The position numbers were made by a program, and so were the translations under genes. Below the pieces are notes generated by a model. It saw only the letters and a list, made by a program, of their open reading frames with translations. It was not told the DNA's origin and ran no database searches. A DNA stretch of 5,436 nt from Phenylobacterium sp. (GTDB lineage Bacteria > Pseudomonadota > Alphaproteobacteria > Caulobacterales > Caulobacteraceae): positions 1-5,436 of the forward strand of contig JAQGIJ010000251.1 in NCBI GenBank assembly GCA_028291285.1, written 5' to 3'. How positions within the stretch are numbered: position 1 is the stretch's first letter; each line of letters starts with the position of its first letter. Below are positions 4,570-5,436 of this stretch, one piece after another.

Positions 4570-5436
4570 AGATAGGCGATGCGCAGCTCGACGTCGTCAT
4601 CGAGCAGGATCTGCTCGCGCTTCCGCTGGACGCCATGCAGGTGGGGATGAGGCCAGAGGATCTGGAGCCTCACCTCGGATGGCTCGCGCCGGACTATTAC
4701 GATCCCGCCGCAAAAAACATCCTGCTTTCGCACCACAGCTGGGTCGTGCGCACCGCGGCCGGGATCGTCCTGGTGGATCCGTGCGTGGGCAACGGCAAGC
4801 ACCGGCCGGCCTTGCCCTTCTACGACCAGCTCGACACGCCCTGGCTCAGCCGCCTGGGCGCCCTCGGCCTTGCGCCCAAGGACGTCGACTTCGTCATCTG
4901 CACGCACCTGCACGTGGACCACTGCGGGTGGAACACGCGCCTGGAGCAGGGGCGCTGGATCCCGACCTTCCCGAACGCGCGCTACATCTTCACGCGCCAG
5001 GAGCACGACTTCTGGGCCCAGGACCTGCGGGGCGGCCTCCCGCCGGAAGTCGCCTTCAACGCGGGGGTGTTCGGCGATAGCGTCGCCCCGGTGGTCGAGG
5101 CGGGACAGGCCCTGATCGTCGACGACCCGCGCCAGTTCACCTTCGCGGAACGCTTCTCCCTGATGGAGACGCCGGGGCACACGCCTGGCCACGTCGCCGC
5201 GATCCTCGACGCCGGGGACGACGGGGTGTTGTTCTGCGGCGACGTGATGCACTGGCCGGCGCAGATCTGCTTCCCCGACGCGCGCAGCAGGAGCTCGTTC
5301 GACGACGATCAGGCGATCGTCTCGCGCCGGCGGGTGCTCGACGTCTGCGCCGATCGCGGCTGGCTGCTCGCCACGGCGCACTTCCGAGGTCCTCACGCGT
5401 GTCGGATTGAGCGTCGCCCCAACGGCGGCTTCGCGC
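4566..5436 (+). CDS. MBL-fold metallo-hydrolase, lactonase-like (3' end outside window)
   Basis: 290 codons are visible and the frame is open at the window edge. Family members are about 300 residues, so only a short tail is missing. The metal site is complete: THLHVDH (113-119, HxHxDH), the third histidine in PGHTPGH (203-209, His205), the bridging aspartate in FCGD (Asp226) and the last histidine in TAHFRGPH (His272). This set is that of binuclear-zinc hydrolases related to N-acyl-homoserine lactonases and other lactone or ester hydrolases. The start MKIGDAQLDVV matches the usual beginning of the family, and AAAGG lies 6 bases before the ATG. A GTG at 4491 in the same frame would add 25 residues rich in Arg and Pro and overlap the receptor gene; I prefer the ATG. 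No signal peptide is evident, so the cytoplasm is likely. The gene follows the receptor by 67 bases without a terminator, so the two form an operon. Cleavage of the imported compound is inferred; a quorum-quenching role is possible but unproven. Confidence 0.93.
   Translation, partial: MKIGDAQLDVVIEQDLLALPLDAMQVGMRPEDLEPHLGWLAPDYYDPAAKNILLSHHSWVVRTAAGIVLVDPCVGNGKHRPALPFYDQLDTPWLSRLGALGLAPKDVDFVICTHLHVDHCGWNTRLEQGRWIPTFPNARYIFTRQEHDFWAQDLRGGLPPEVAFNAGVFGDSVAPVVEAGQALIVDDPRQFTFAERFSLMETPGHTPGHVAAILDAGDDGVLFCGDVMHWPAQICFPDARSRSSFDDDQAIVSRRRVLDVCADRGWLLATAHFRGPHACRIERRPNGGFA

Noticed and set aside
4464..5396. 310-codon open frame on the minus strand opposite the hydrolase gene
   Set aside because: It is the mirror of the MBL gene, whose metal-binding motifs are complete on the plus strand. 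The antisense product is low-complexity and Arg/Val/Glu-rich.

Overview
The window is GC-rich Gram-negative chromosomal DNA with strongly G/C-ending codons. The large outer-membrane receptor has the plug wording common in Sphingomonadales and Caulobacterales (short N-terminus, TonB box reading VVVTARKR, plug motif RVEVLRGPQGTLYGRN). That points to an alphaproteobacterium with a catabolic or scavenging lifestyle. This assignment is inferred from style and not from a marker gene.

Layout from left to right. (1) Bases 1-162: the last 53 codons of an unrecognised rightward gene. (2) Bases 213-680, leftward: a 155-residue SnoaL-like (NTF2 fold) protein with a possible Tyr/Asp/His active site. (3) Bases 822-1862, leftward: a 346-residue AraC-family regulator with an N-terminal sensor region of the arabinose-binding/OruR type. 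(4) Bases 1863-2104: a 242-base divergent control region. It holds a good sigma70-like promoter for the regulator, an array of TGGCGC/TGTCGC elements spaced 18-21 bases apart and facing the receptor gene, a leader hairpin and a strong Shine-Dalgarno sequence. (5) Bases 2105-4498, rightward: a 797-residue TonB-dependent receptor starting with GTG. (6) Bases 4566-5436, rightward and cut by the window edge: a metallo-beta-lactamase-fold hydrolase with HxHxDH, nearly complete at 290 residues.

The arrangement looks like a self-contained, regulator-controlled uptake and processing unit. The AraC protein probably senses a small molecule and activates the divergent receptor-hydrolase operon. The receptor would bring the compound across the outer membrane. 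The hydrolase (lactone- or ester-cleaving type) and the SnoaL-like protein (dehydratase or isomerase type) would act on it. The substrate cannot be read from the sequence.

The receptor-hydrolase junction is unusual. A 24-codon reading frame sits between them and overlaps the receptor stop and the hydrolase start through ATGA at both ends. An alternative GTG start would instead extend the hydrolase over the same stretch. No RNA genes, mobile elements or CRISPR arrays were seen, and no gene-free stretch exceeds 300 bases.
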